Part shown: in pieces, positions 35,447-46,596 of the stretch | Layout: each line of letters opens with the position of its first letter | Numbering within the stretch: the stretch's first letter is position 1 | Source: Phialocephala subalpina | Taxonomy: Eukaryota; Ascomycota; Leotiomycetes; Helotiales; Mollisiaceae | Length of the DNA: 64,000 nucleotides | Direction of reading: 5' to 3' | Assembly (NCBI GenBank): GCA_900073065.1 | Contig: FJOG01000012.1 | Coordinates: forward strand, 955,301 to 1,019,300 | Made by a program: the position numbers and the translations under genes | Notes under the pieces: model-generated | Database searches by the model: none | What the model saw: only the letters and a program-made list of their open reading frames with translations | What the model was told of the DNA's origin: nothing

Positions 35447-37298
35447 ATGGACTCAATCACTCACCAAGACCACAAGGGGGTTTCAAAGGAGTCCTCTCCA
35501 GAGAAACTCGATACTCAAAATGGGGTTATTCTGCCCTTCAAGCTAGGAGACGAAGTTGATGTTGCTGCTGCTGTCCTCGCGAATGCTCAAGACCAAAGTC
35601 CAGTCACCGAGGAAGAGATGACGAAGCTGCGACGAAAGATTGATTGGCGTTTGACACCTATGTTATTTGTTTGTCTTCAACTTTCTGGCTGGGACAAAGT
35701 ACTGTAAGCTACGCCCATCAGGCTCTTGATCCTGGATGCTAAGACACAAAAGCGTCGGGACTGCAGCTATCTATGGCATGGAAACTGATCTCGGCCTCAC
35801 TGGAAGTCAGTACAGCTGAGTAGGATCAATCATGTACTTTGGTGTGTTCATAATTTTGCCTTGCTCGACATCTCCAACTCACGTTGATAGCATTTCTGAT
35901 CGCGATCTTTCCCACTTTGTGGGCGCTTCAACGACTCCCAACTGGAAAATACCTGGCAGCGAATATCTTCTGCTGGGGCGTGGTCGAAATGTGCCACGCC
36001 GCAACGAAGAACCCGGCTGGTATTCTTGTCTGTCAATTCTTGCTAGGAGTCTTCCAATGTTGCGATCTTCCAGCCATGGTTATCATTTCGACGATGTGGT
36101 GGAAGAAGACCGAACAGCCTCTTCGCATTGCGATCATCTGCTCGGTGACATCGTCAGTTGGCAATGGGCGTATCTCGTTCAGATTTTCTTTTGTGACTCA
36201 TGCGCATATCGCGAAGTGGAAGTTGATTTTCTTGGCGCCAGGAGCGTTCACTGTCCTATATGGAGCGTTGATGTTCTTCGTCTTGCCGAATTCCCCAGCT
36301 GACTGCAAGTGGCTCTCCGAGCGAGAGAAGTTTGTTGCCGTTGAAAGACTCAGAGATGAGAAACTTGGTGTTGATTCGTTGACGTGGAAATGGCATCAAG
36401 CTCGAGAGGCCGTGCTAGAGAAGAAGAATTGGATTTTGTGGCTCTTCTTTATATCGGTCAATATTCCTAATGGCGGTTTGATCTCGGTAAGCATGCTTTC
36501 CTCGAACTATGAGGTGCTAAAGCTAACATGCAATAGTTCTCAACGATCATCATCAAGTCTCTTGGATTTACATCCCGAGATTCTTCTTTGATGACAATTC
36601 CGACAGGTGATTCATACGCTCCTAACCAATAGCAGCGGAACCCACTAATGCTTTCAGGGCTGGTATCGACATTCTCGGCTTGGGGTTTCAGCTGGGTGGC
36701 AGGATGCACCAAAAAATATCGCACTCTCGTTTTAATTGCTAGTTTGGTGATTCCTCTGATCGGAGCTGTTGTGGTATATGGTAAGAGAACTAATTGTCTC
36801 CTTTCGTTGGCACTTGCTAACTAATTCCTCAGCGACACCCCGCACTAATACTCCTGTACAACTGATTGGTCTTTACATGCTCTACGTCTACTGGGTACAA
36901 CCTTCTTTCAGATGACCTTCAATGCTCTCACTAACGTCGGGTATTAGGCACCATATATTGTCGGACTCTCAATGTTTCAAGCCAACACTGCCGGCAGAAG
37001 CAAGAAGACCACCGTCAACGCAATGGACTACTTTGCATACGCAGTCGGCAACATTATTGGCCCGCAGACATTCAAATCAGACCAGGCCCCTAAATACACT
37101 GGTGCCATAATTGCAATGACGACTTGCTACGCGGTGTGCATGTTATTTGGACTTTGGTATGAATTTGCATGCTACTTGGAGAACAAGAAGCGGGACGAGG
37201 AGCTGAGAGTCTCTGGGAATGAGCTAGGAGCTGATCATGACATGGACTTCATGGATTTAACAGACAAGGAGAATAGAAGCTTCCGATACACGATGTAG
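35447..37298 (+). pseudogene. Dal5-type MFS permease with one internal TGA
   Basis: Seven exons (35447-35703, 35753-35841, 35891-36486, 36537-36606, 36658-36780, 36833-36894, 36948-37298) join in frame to 516 codons. The product matches the allantoate permease/anion:cation symporter family: KIDWRLTPMLFVCLQLSGWDK, LQRLPTGKYLAANIFCWGVV, LGVFQCCDLPAMVIISTMWW, and the C-terminal GNIIGPQTFKS and FRYTM. About 12 membrane helices are expected, importing an organic anion or amino-acid derivative. Codon 108 is TGA (35817-35819) in GSQYS*VGSIMYFG. Nearly all relatives, including the second Dal5-type gene in this window (YSWVGSIFYFG), have Trp there, so TGG to TGA is very likely. Everything after it is still in frame. 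It is divergent from 5-oxoprolinase, a sensible enzyme/importer pair. Confidence 0.85.
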
Positions 37299-37604
37299 GA
37301 GATTTGCTGTGTGGTGGGGTAGCATAACAGATGACCTGGACTTTCGGATGAAGATTGAATCTCTCAGCGTTCTATACAGTGTTCTGATCTCCACAAAGTT
37401 CACAACATGAGTACACTTTCACTTCCTCTACAAGTTCTCATTTATCGGCAAGTATCATGTCAAGACTAGAGACCAGTCCGCATTGGATCGGTATTCTCCG
37501 GTCCTCAAAAGTGGGAGGCCGACTATCATAAATCTTCCTTGTTCCTGATCGAGCTGACATCCTTCCAGGTTTCGTGATCATATTTATCTGACGCCACTCA
37601 CAGT
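37299..37604. other. Intergenic region
   Basis: 306 bp between two plus-strand genes; promoter of the DAO-type oxidase. Nothing else recognised. Confidence 0.4.
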
Positions 37605-39029
37605 ATGGCACCCTTAGAATTCCCCTCAAGCATCATCATCGTCGGCGCTGGCATCTTCGGTCTCTCAACCGCCCTCGCCATCTCTCGTCGCTACCCATCC
37701 ACCAAAACAACAATCATCGACCGTCTCACTCCTCCCGTCGAAGACGGCTCAAGCGTTGATACTACGCGATGCATCCGAGCAGGTAGAGCCTTCATAAGTC
37801 CCTCCATTTCCAGCTCGTGACTGACAAAAGACAGATTACGCAGACCCTATCTACGCCCGCCTCGCCCACGAAGCTCAACAAAAGATCGAAGCTGACCCAG
37901 ACCTGAAGCCTCACTACTTCAAGCAAGGAATGACCTTCGTCTGCGACGGTAAACCTAGTCGCTTCAACGATATCTGGAATGCTCAAGTTGAGCTTGCTCG
38001 TGCGAGGCATGCTCAAGAAAAGATCGTTCAGATGGATACTTCTCAAGAAGTGTTCGAACGGATTCATGGAGCTGGAGCAGAATTGCCCACCGAAGAGAAG
38101 TTGGCGAGGGGGAAGAGATGGAACAAAGCGTATTGTAATTTGGATGATGCGTTTATCGATGCCAAGGAATGCGTGAGGATTTATTATGAACGATGTCTTG
38201 CGCAACCTTCTGTCACGTTTCAATGTGGGGTTGCTGTTGAGCGTCTTCAGGTCGTTGATGGGGTTGCTAAAGGCGTCGTCCTCGAAGATGGTCGTATCAT
38301 TGAGGCTGAGAAGGTATTAGTTGCCGCAGGAGCATGGTCACCCAAATTGGTCTATTTAGAAGGTCGAATGTACTCGTCCGCCATCGAAGTTGCTTGGATC
38401 AAGGTCACTCGTGAGGAAGAGAAGAGGTGGAAGAATATGTCGATTACTACGAATTTGAGTACGGGTCTCAATGTCTTTCCGCCATATAATGGGGAAGTGA
38501 AAGTCTTGAGAAGGTCAGCGGGGTACTGTAACACTGTTGAGATGCAGCACCCAGAAGAGAAAGAGAAAATGATTGAGGTCTCTCTGCCGAGAACGAGCAT
38601 TACACACCCTGGAACAGCGATACCAAAGGAAGCTGAAAAATTGATGAGGGAAGATTTGAAAGAGATCATGCCAGGTCTTGCCGAGCGTGCTTTTGACAGG
38701 ACGAAGCTTTGTTGGTATGTATCTCCATCCACCTTTCTAGCAATTCGAGTTACTCACAATCTTCTCGGCTTGCTCAAGCCCCAACCGCAGATTTCCTCAT
38801 TGCCAAACATCCAAGAATTGGAGGGCTTCATGCTGTTACTGCTGGATCGGCGCATGCATGGAAGTTCCTGCCTATCATTGGCGATCTAGTAGTTGACTCC
38901 ATGGAAGGTCGTTTGGAGCCAGAGCTAGCTGAGAAGTGGGCCTGGAACTTGGAAGGCAGAGATGGGGGCAATGCACCCAGGATGGATGGGAAGCCGATCG
39001 AGTTGCGAGATATCGTGGATAGCCATTAA
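37605..39029 (+). CDS. FAD-dependent amine/amino-acid oxidase (DAO family), last junction out of frame
   Basis: MAPLEFPSSIIIVGAGIFGLSTALAIS opens with a G-x-G-x-x-G FAD-binding motif and continues as a sarcosine/fructosyl-amino-acid-oxidase-like flavoenzyme. Exon 1 is 37605-37782, exon 2 37835-38714, and the last exon runs to 39029. GGLHAVTAGSAHAWKFLPII near the end is the conserved FAD/substrate region. Exon 2 ends TGTTG|GTATGT within LCW. The downstream frame PTADFLIAKHPRIGG needs one more base than either plausible AG acceptor (38778 or 38790) supplies. So this gene may carry a 1-nt deletion or a lost acceptor (CTTCTCG|G near 38767 would restore the frame but is not AG). It oxidises a secondary amine or D-amino acid by family; the substrate is unknown. 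Function is doubtful. Confidence 0.72.
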
Positions 39030-39353
39030 GAGACAGTCTTGGTCTAATCCCCAAAGATTGTTGGTACTTTACTATCAAGAAGCCAGATTCAACATCACCA
39101 ATGAAGCTCGGCTCGCTAAAGCCCCTTTTCAGAATTCTCCCATATATTCTTTACTCTCCAGGAACATTCATTCCATTATCGCTTTCCAGTACTACTGTGG
39201 TGAGTCAGGATGTGCTTTCCTCATTTGTTAGTACACCAAAATGTTTCAACTCGCGCGTGATCAGCAGCGCTGAGTGTTCCTTCCTCATCTGTTGGCAAGT
39301 GCTTCAACGCCGCCCAACACCTTCCTCACCACCAAGTGTTCCTACCCAAAATA
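39030..39353. other. Intergenic region downstream of the DAO gene
   Basis: Probable 3' untranslated region of the DAO gene leading into the long inverted repeat. No gene. Confidence 0.4.
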
Positions 39354-39543
39354 GACCTCTCCCACTGCATCACTTGCCACTTGCAGAACCTTCTTGCCCT
39401 ACCTTATATTCTTGTCCTCCCCCTATGAAAAGAAGCTTTCTTCTCTTCTTCTTCTTTTTCGCTTCTTTTTATAGGGAGAGGACGAGAATATAAGGTAGGG
39501 CAAGAAGGTTCTGCAAGTGGCAAGTGGTGCAGTGGGAGAAGTC
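39354..39543. repeat. Long near-perfect inverted repeat (83-bp arms, 24-nt loop)
   Basis: The left arm 39354-39436 and right arm 39461-39543 are reverse complements over 83 bp with five mismatches, all transitions. The loop 39437-39460 is pyrimidine-rich (TCTTCTTCTTCTTT). No target-site duplication or transposase is obvious beside it. It could be a foldback element, a MITE-like insertion or the precursor of small RNAs. It lies between the DAO gene and the FMN dehydrogenase. Confidence 0.88.
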
Positions 39544-40673
39544 CACCTGTAGCTATCTAATATTCAGTTCTGCTCTCTTCTGCCTCTCTGTGCAAGCATC
39601 TGGTGGAAGATAGCGGACGAGATGCATCCTAGTCACCAAGGAAGAACAGCGCCGCATCAGCAACACAATTCCCCGACCACACAAACCCCTTCAGTAGCTG
39701 TGCTGTAGTGCAGTCAAGTGCTGGTAGTGTGCCACTTCTCTGCCAAGCAACAAGTATTTTTGGAACAAAACAAGTAACAAATTAAAGGTCACAACGGAAC
39801 TATAGACAATGAATCCTTCCGCGTTATTGATTTTAAAGATTCGGTCTCCCGGGATTGTTTCTCCCTCCTTCACAAGATTGTTCTATGAATGCGTTTGGCG
39901 GAGATTGTGGTGCCCTAAAACTTAGTGATGCATGCCCTGAAGGAACAGCGTACCTCGCTTAAACAACCCTAAAGTTACAGCAGCAAAGGCCTGAATCGCA
40001 GCTCCAGCCCTTCGCTTATGTAATGCGGGGTAGCTCAAGCTGATGAAGCCAACACTTGCACTTGAATTTCGAGCTTCATTTATCCTCGTCAACAGAAATC
40101 AACAAAGCCAGATCAGTAGGCATTCCTTTGCTCGCAGATCTCCTGTCAATTGTCTTCCGTTACATTGGGTTGCATCCACGAGCTACAGTAACTCCCGACC
40201 GATTCTCGATTACCAGCATCAGAGACGCGTTCGACGCGTCAACCCAGCCAGCATCATCTCTATACCGAAGCCATAATTACGTACTGGTACTGCCCATCTT
40301 TCTGCTCTGCATCGCATTTGCCTGACACAAACATATATGAGCCCTGCTGAACCAAGATCACGGGTGCCAGCTCAAACTACACGCCTCTCTCTTCTCTTGA
40401 GCCTGAAGCAGAAGCTCGACCACACCTCCCACCTGCCACTCTCCTGGTGCTTCGATGTGCCATTCGTCAAGTCTACACACTCTTTGCAGATTAGCATCGT
40501 AATGGCGAACGGTATGAGCGACAATAGCGATGTCTGCGGGGACGATCGGACGAAAGCGCAAATGATGGAACTATGGGGCATGCACAGAGGAATACGAGGA
40601 CAGCGATAACTACGAAAACTTATCCCTAAGTATGTACAAAATCAAACCCTTTTTCCTCGAAGGCAAATGTCAT
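39544..40673. other. Intergenic region without a clear gene
   Basis: 1.1 kb right of the inverted repeat, up to the 3' end of the minus-strand FMN dehydrogenase. Short frames only; no motif seen. Confidence 0.4.
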
Positions 40674-42089
40674 TCAGCTATACCAGTTATTGTTTGTCCA
40701 GCTAACGAAAGAAGGATCGATCTTTTTCAAGTCTCCGACTCCCAGATTCCCAGCATCGATGGCTATCTCGTGCTTCAATAAGGTGATCGCCTTTTCGACG
40801 CCCTCTTGCCCATACGCATTCGCGAACATGAACGGCCGTCCGAGTCCCACAGCCTTCACACCCAAGCTCAACAACTTCAGCACATCAGCGCCATACCTGA
40901 CTCCGCCGTCGGCATAGACCTCGACCTGAGTGAATACTTCGGGAGCTTTTCCGTGGATCTCGAGTGCGACTTCAAGGACGATGGTGAACCGTCGAGTTGG
41001 CGACCGCCGTGATTGGAGATAATGATTGCCTTGGCTCCATTCGCAACTGCAAGCTGCGCATCTTCGACGGTCATTATGCCCTTGGGAATAATTGGGAGGG
41101 AGGTCAGGTTCTGGAGGGTGTGGAATACATCCCACTGATGTAGGTCAGCATATGTCTACCTTCGTTGAGATCAGGACGAGGCTTACAGTCATGTAAGAGT
41201 ACGATGAATCCCTGATCAGCACGTCAATGTCTATCTGGAGGGGAGAGAAGCTTCGTCGTGGCTTACGCTGAGCCAACGCCATAGCGAGCCGCGCGATGTC
41301 TGTTTCCATCTGCGGCAGAATCAACGGTGAAGATGATGGCTTTAGATCCAGCCTTCTCGGCTCTCTTGAAGATTGCTTGACTGGCTATGTTGTTGGTGTC
41401 AAGGTATACCTGATACACCGTAAGCTCTATCCCTGTTTTTTTCTAGATGGGTGCAGTCACCTGTTGGAAAGTGACCTGGGTACTGTTTGCAGGTTTGGCG
41501 GCGGCAATTTGCTCAATACTGAGGATTGCGTATAGCGCAGGCTAGGAAGACGTCAGTGATGCTTTCTAGACAGCTCGAGTGCGTCTGTGTACCATGTACA
41601 GAATACCATTAGCGGCAGCACCTCTGATCAATCCTGCCTCAGCTTCTGGATGAGCATAACCGGCTCTGGCACAAGGGCTGATGAAGAATGGAGCTGAGAA
41701 GTTGTGACCGAGAATCGTAGTTGGGAGAGTCGATTCGATATTAGTGATATCCGTCAAGACTCGTGGTCGAAGTCTAAATCTGTTGTAAACCTCGAGGTTG
41801 TTTCTGTAGGACCATTCTCCCGCCGCTCCATTACGGTAGTAAGTATATGCGGACGTGTTCATGTATCCGCGTGCAGCCCACTCAAAGTCCGGAAGGCCGA
41901 CGATGCTCTCCAGGGGTGGGAGCGTCCCGACGGCTATGTCGCCGAGGACATCTTCAATACTATTGAGTTCTTAGTGTTGCTCTGTGATGTTCGTTAATGG
42001 TGCTCTTACCCAGTATCAGGCTCATTCAAGAATGGGCGAGCTGCGAGAGCAGATGCAAGGAGTGGAAGTAATGTCAAGAAAGAATGCAT
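40674..42089 (-). pseudogene. Secreted FMN-dependent 2-hydroxyacid dehydrogenase/oxidase, 1-nt frameshift
   Basis: MHSFLTLLPLLASALA is a signal peptide, so the enzyme would be exported. Exons are 42010-42089, 41593-41959, 41461-41541, 41267-41409, a 25-nt microexon 41187-41211, and 40674-41134. The body matches the lactate/glycolate oxidase TIM barrel (RFRLRPRVLTDITNIESTLP, FSAPFFISPCARAGYAHPEA, AIIISNHGGRQLDG, VYADGGVRYGADVLKLL, GLGRPFMFANAYG). NHGGRQLDG holds the substrate-binding Arg region. After GGRQLDGSPS the frame slips by one base (about 40983-40990). Adding one base makes the last exon a whole number of codons and restores LEVALEIHGKAPEVF. There is no cytochrome b5 domain. Either a recent inactivation or a sequencing indel. 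Confidence 0.82.
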
Positions 42090-43615
42090 TTTCAAAAGAA
42101 TGTGTTGATCAAGTTGGATGTCTTGCAGGCAGAATTCACCTCGATAATCAGCCATGCCTCTTATATTCAAATTCTAAGAACGGCAATCTCGACGCAGGAC
42201 CAAAGCCCCTCTGCTGGAGCAGGAAGGCGCACACTGTTTCTGGCTTGGCAGTTGTCACTATGAGCTAGGAAGAACCGTTGGGTGTATTCTTGGCGTTGTT
42301 GTTTGGAAATATTTGTGGTTCTATCCCGCTTAATTGACTTTCTGCCACTTTATCGGGTGCGTTACCAAGAAACAACGTTCTCGGGTTGCCACGATCATTC
42401 GTAAGCCGATGAGTTGAGGACAAATAATGGCCGAACGCTCTCCAAAGCATCTGAAGGGGCCATGCTTCTCAGCGCATATCAGATGAACCGCCTCACGCCA
42501 GGTATGCTACCTGAAGACATGAAATTCCGGTGGATCAGTACCGCACGCGTTCCTAACCTTGGAGCAAGTCTACCTTGGGGTAAACTCCGCGCTATGGAAC
42601 GTCCTTACTGAACGACTACAGAGTGAGGTAAGTGGGAGCCGACATATTCTTGTTATCTAATCTTGTAGGTACATGGTAAGGCCTGGCAGTGATCGCCGGT
42701 TCTAGAAGGAGTCACTCATCCAACTTTAACTTTATATCCACTTCTTCCTGAAGATGCCATATCGGCTGCGACGAAAAGGGAAGAGGCTTTTGGTCGAGAA
42801 TGTGTTGATTTCCGACAGAACACCTGCCAATTCAGTGGTTGATCATCCCATAGTCGAGCATGGCCTGCCTTTTCGACGGCCGCCTCGGACCAGTCAGTCT
42901 TGCCACTCCGCCTAGCAGGTATTCTCTTTTAAACAGACCAAGCTTCTAGAGCGCCGCCAAGCTGATCTCCCAAGTGATCATAAATATTTGATCCCTCACG
43001 GAGAGTTTTCGGCGGGGAAACATCGGACGAAGAAGCAGAACATCAAACAAGACAAGTCCCGATATCCTGGTTCAGATCTTGGCATTAACCTTAATATCAC
43101 TATCGGATTTCGTCATTTTTCCGTCTCTTTTCAGTGTTCTTTGCATGCCATGCCTCGGGAGATTGCCACGGAACGCTTGAGGGGGGTGCAGCTGTCAAAT
43201 CGGACGTCGCCTCTCACATTTGGGGGAACCGACTAGACTTCAACTCTCTACAATAGTACAGTCGCCATTGCCACACACTCTACTACAAAACGGCGTCTCA
43301 GAATCAATCCTTCGGAAAATATTCTGCTTACATGCCGTAGAATCATGCTGGTCCGCGCCCGCGCCTGCATCTGGAATATGCGAATGTCGAATGGCTACCA
43401 GATGATGGCAAACTTCTTTGCTGCCTTGTCGACGTAAATCCTCCCGTACACACAGTCAATCGACATCGCCTCCACGAATCGCAGCAAATCGAATACATTA
43501 AATTAAGCAAGGTCGCAAAGTCGCAAGAGGGTATATCAAAACTTGAAAGAAAGAACGACATGGAAGCGAACGCACGAAGATTTTCCGAAATTCCTCCCAC
43601 ACCCATCAGAAAGTC
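42090..43615. other. Intergenic region
   Basis: 1.5 kb between the FMN dehydrogenase 5' end and the Hsp70-like 3' end, both on the minus strand. Only short unsupported frames. GCTGTCAA occurs once more near 43192. Confidence 0.4.
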
Positions 43616-45778
43616 TTATCTGAGTCTGCCAGTCAGATGGACACTGCTCTCCCACTCATCTGACAGATCGTCGCTCGTCCTAGGCCTAGCACCAGCTCCA
43701 GCAGGATCCCACTCGATAGAGATTGGATCATGACCTCTGTTGTACCTAGTACCATTGAACCACAGCTCGAACTTCAAATCTGCAGGTGCGATGATCACTT
43801 TCACTGCAAATGTCGCAAGGTAGTAGCGTTTACCTTGCCAAACTCTCTTGTTTCGCACTTCGAACTCTTCCTCGGCGACCTCTTTCAAGTCCGATGAAAG
43901 CTGGCAGAGTTTCCACACAGTTGCTGCGCTGTTCAGTTTGCATATCCCAATATGTTTTGGCAGTGATACTTACGTTGTTTGAAAGTCATAGGAAGATTTT
44001 TACGATCCTCGTGAGAGATCACGATGGTGGTGTTCCATTTTCGGTTCGGATCACCCGGCACAACCTTTCTGGAGAACTTCCTTTCCTTTGCGGTTTCTGT
44101 TTCAATCGTGTCACCCTATCATAGGTGTTAGTAAATTGTCCCCCAAGAGTACGAGGTTTCTACTGGCCTTTTTGATAATCCAATCTATTTGCATCGTTGC
44201 CCATTTCTGCTTCTTGTTTAGGTGGTCAATTTCTACCTTTGCGCCAACGTGGACGGAAGGATCGTAGAGCTGACGACATAGGACGCCATAACTTGCTCTC
44301 GCTCTGTTTCTTGTCAGTAAATGCACACTTGGACGAGACAGTAACTCACATCCTCGTTCTTAAAGCTGCAGTTCCAGCCACGAGTTGCTGCCTTCTATCT
44401 ATAACTAGCCCTTTGACTACTACCAGTCGTGGCTCCTGAGATTTCAAGATCTTTAAGTGCGGAGCGCTTGGATGAGGATTGGCCGTGAAGCGTTCTTGAA
44501 TCTTCGTCATAACGTATTGCGATCCTCCAAGCCCACCACTGAGTACAAGAAGTTTCTGTGAATCAGTCAGTGTCTGTAAAAGCGCGATTGGCGTCCACTC
44601 AGATGAGACAATTGCCTTACCACGTGATCGCCATGCCGATGGATTTGCATCCAGTCCAGCTGCTTCCCTATCTGTACTATGATTCCTTGGATTTGTCTAT
44701 CGAAGAGCGCCTGTATCTCTGCTCTGGCGAAGACCATCTTTCCTCCTTCAATATTAAGCCCCAAATGCGTGTAGTCGGGATTTATTCCTAGTCCCAAGGT
44801 ATGGAGTGGGAGCTTGTAGAGTTGTTGTGACGCTGCCCTTGTCCCAAAGTTGTGCTTGATGATTTGAAATGAGGAACTTTTGGCCAGTTTATGGGCGAGA
44901 TCCTCAGGTAGCGAATGCGTCTCATGGTGTATATCCAGACGATTTTGGACTAGAATCTCGAAGGCGCGATCAATCATAGTTGACCCGATTCCAATGCCTT
45001 TGACGGCTGCTACCTGCTTTAGAGAAGGCTTGTTGGGATCCGCATCCATGATTTCAATCAGACCAAGATCAGTAGTACCTCCTCCAGCGTCGCAGATCAG
45101 AATGATGTCGTTTTGCTTCATGGATACCTGTGGGATAGTGACCATGTAGACAGCTGCTGCTTCTGCTTCGGTCAATTCAAGTTTGGCTGTGTGCTTTGGT
45201 TCCGACATGAACCCTGCGGCGCGAATTGCGTTGTTGAATCTGTTCGTTGTGTCCAAGGAGGTCCACGTTGTTGGAAGGCTGAAGACGAATTCAATCCTTC
45301 TATCCTTCCAACTGCCTGTCGCAGCCTCGAGTGAGAGTTTGATGTGGAGATACACTTGATGCAGATAATCCCTCACCAATCTCATGGCTTCATCAACAGT
45401 TTCTGGCATATTCCTCACACCTTTGCTTTTCGCCGAATCCAGGCTGTCTTGGTCAAGGTAGACCTTGAAATGTTCGCGCACCTCGGCAACCTCGTGAACA
45501 TGGTCGTCTGAATCGCAAAGGAATCCCCATATGGGCTCGCTCCCATCTCGTGGATAGGCAATCCTCGTTGGAACTTTGGATTCGATGGAGTCGGCAGGAA
45601 GTCCTGGCCATTCTTGTATACTTTGGGTCGGGTTGGTGTTTCCCAAATTGGTCCAAACAACTCCTGAGGAGATTGATTAGCAGAAATTTGGTTCAAAACC
45701 ATCAACCATACCTGTGTATGTTTGGCCAAAGTCAACGCCGATGACGAAGTCTGGGAGATTCTCGTGATCGTCAGTCAT
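43616..45778 (-). CDS. HSPA12-like Hsp70-family protein
   Basis: Six exons (45712-45778, 44621-45663, 44350-44555, 44168-44303, 43974-44115, 43616-43923) join to 633 aa. VIGVDFGQTYTGVVW (residues 12-26) is the first phosphate motif of the actin/Hsp70 ATPase fold, DAGGGTTDLGLIEI (about 214) the second, and VLSGGLGGSQYV (about 374) the adenosine motif. Hsp70-type peptide-binding sequence is absent; the C-terminal 180 residues instead form the less conserved domain of fungal HSPA12-like proteins. Intron 4 begins with GC (AAG|GCCAGT). These ATPases are expanded in Pezizomycotina, often near HET and NLR-like genes; their substrates are unknown. Reads cleanly, so presumed functional. It is divergent from the membrane-protein gene at 46597. 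Confidence 0.88.
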
Positions 45779-46596
45779 TATGAAGGTAGCAGTCAGAGGA
45801 TTAAAGGCTTGATCAGTACATTAAAGTATGAAGATCACAAAAGGTGGGATAAGGTTAGTAGCCTTGCACACTTAAATTCAATCCCAGGAGTCAAAGTCTG
45901 AGATGTAACCTGCCTTCAGCCTCATGAAGTCCATTGCCATGTGGAAGCTTTCGAGTCACTAGCACTAAAGTTACATCCATAGCCTCGTCGATTTGTAAGA
46001 AATGCTAGGGGCGCAATGCATGCAACTCCTGACAAGGCTTCTTCAGGGAATAAATGTGCATAGGTTCTAAAAGTGTACTGCTGCATCTGCATTGTTACAA
46101 GGCTTAGCAAAATTTATTGATTCTCGCGAAGAAGTTGATTGGTGCTTCGGTACGACGTCTTTTGGGGGCCACTCGATGGGGACGGTGGGTAAAGGAAAGC
46201 CTATCAATGCGGGACAGTGCCCCATCTACAAAACGCGAGACATCGGCGATAGACCTAAGAAGAGCTAGTTAATCCTTCAGGAGAGGAAAAGGCCCTGACT
46301 TGTTCGAGTCACCTCGCGCCATGAGGCTCAAGCACACCATGGGGGAAGCGGAAGCAGGGAGAAGGCTGGTCGGGAACAACGGATTGGACAGAATAATGAG
46401 TGCCCTGCATAAGCTTACGTCTCGTTCATTTGGAATGCTTGAGTCTGCATTCAAGTTCGTGGCCGAATGGGGTTGCAGTCTTGAACAGTCCTAGTGGGTC
46501 CTCGAAGGCGCCGAACGAGAGCCGCACTTCTGTCAACTTTCCCATGCCTGAAGCTGCCATCCCTCTCGCGCACATCAATCCTCGTCTTCCCCGAAA
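45779..46596. other. Divergent intergenic region
   Basis: 818 bp between divergent starts of the Hsp70-like gene and the Ser/Thr-rich membrane protein. Short frames only; presumed two promoters. Confidence 0.4.
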
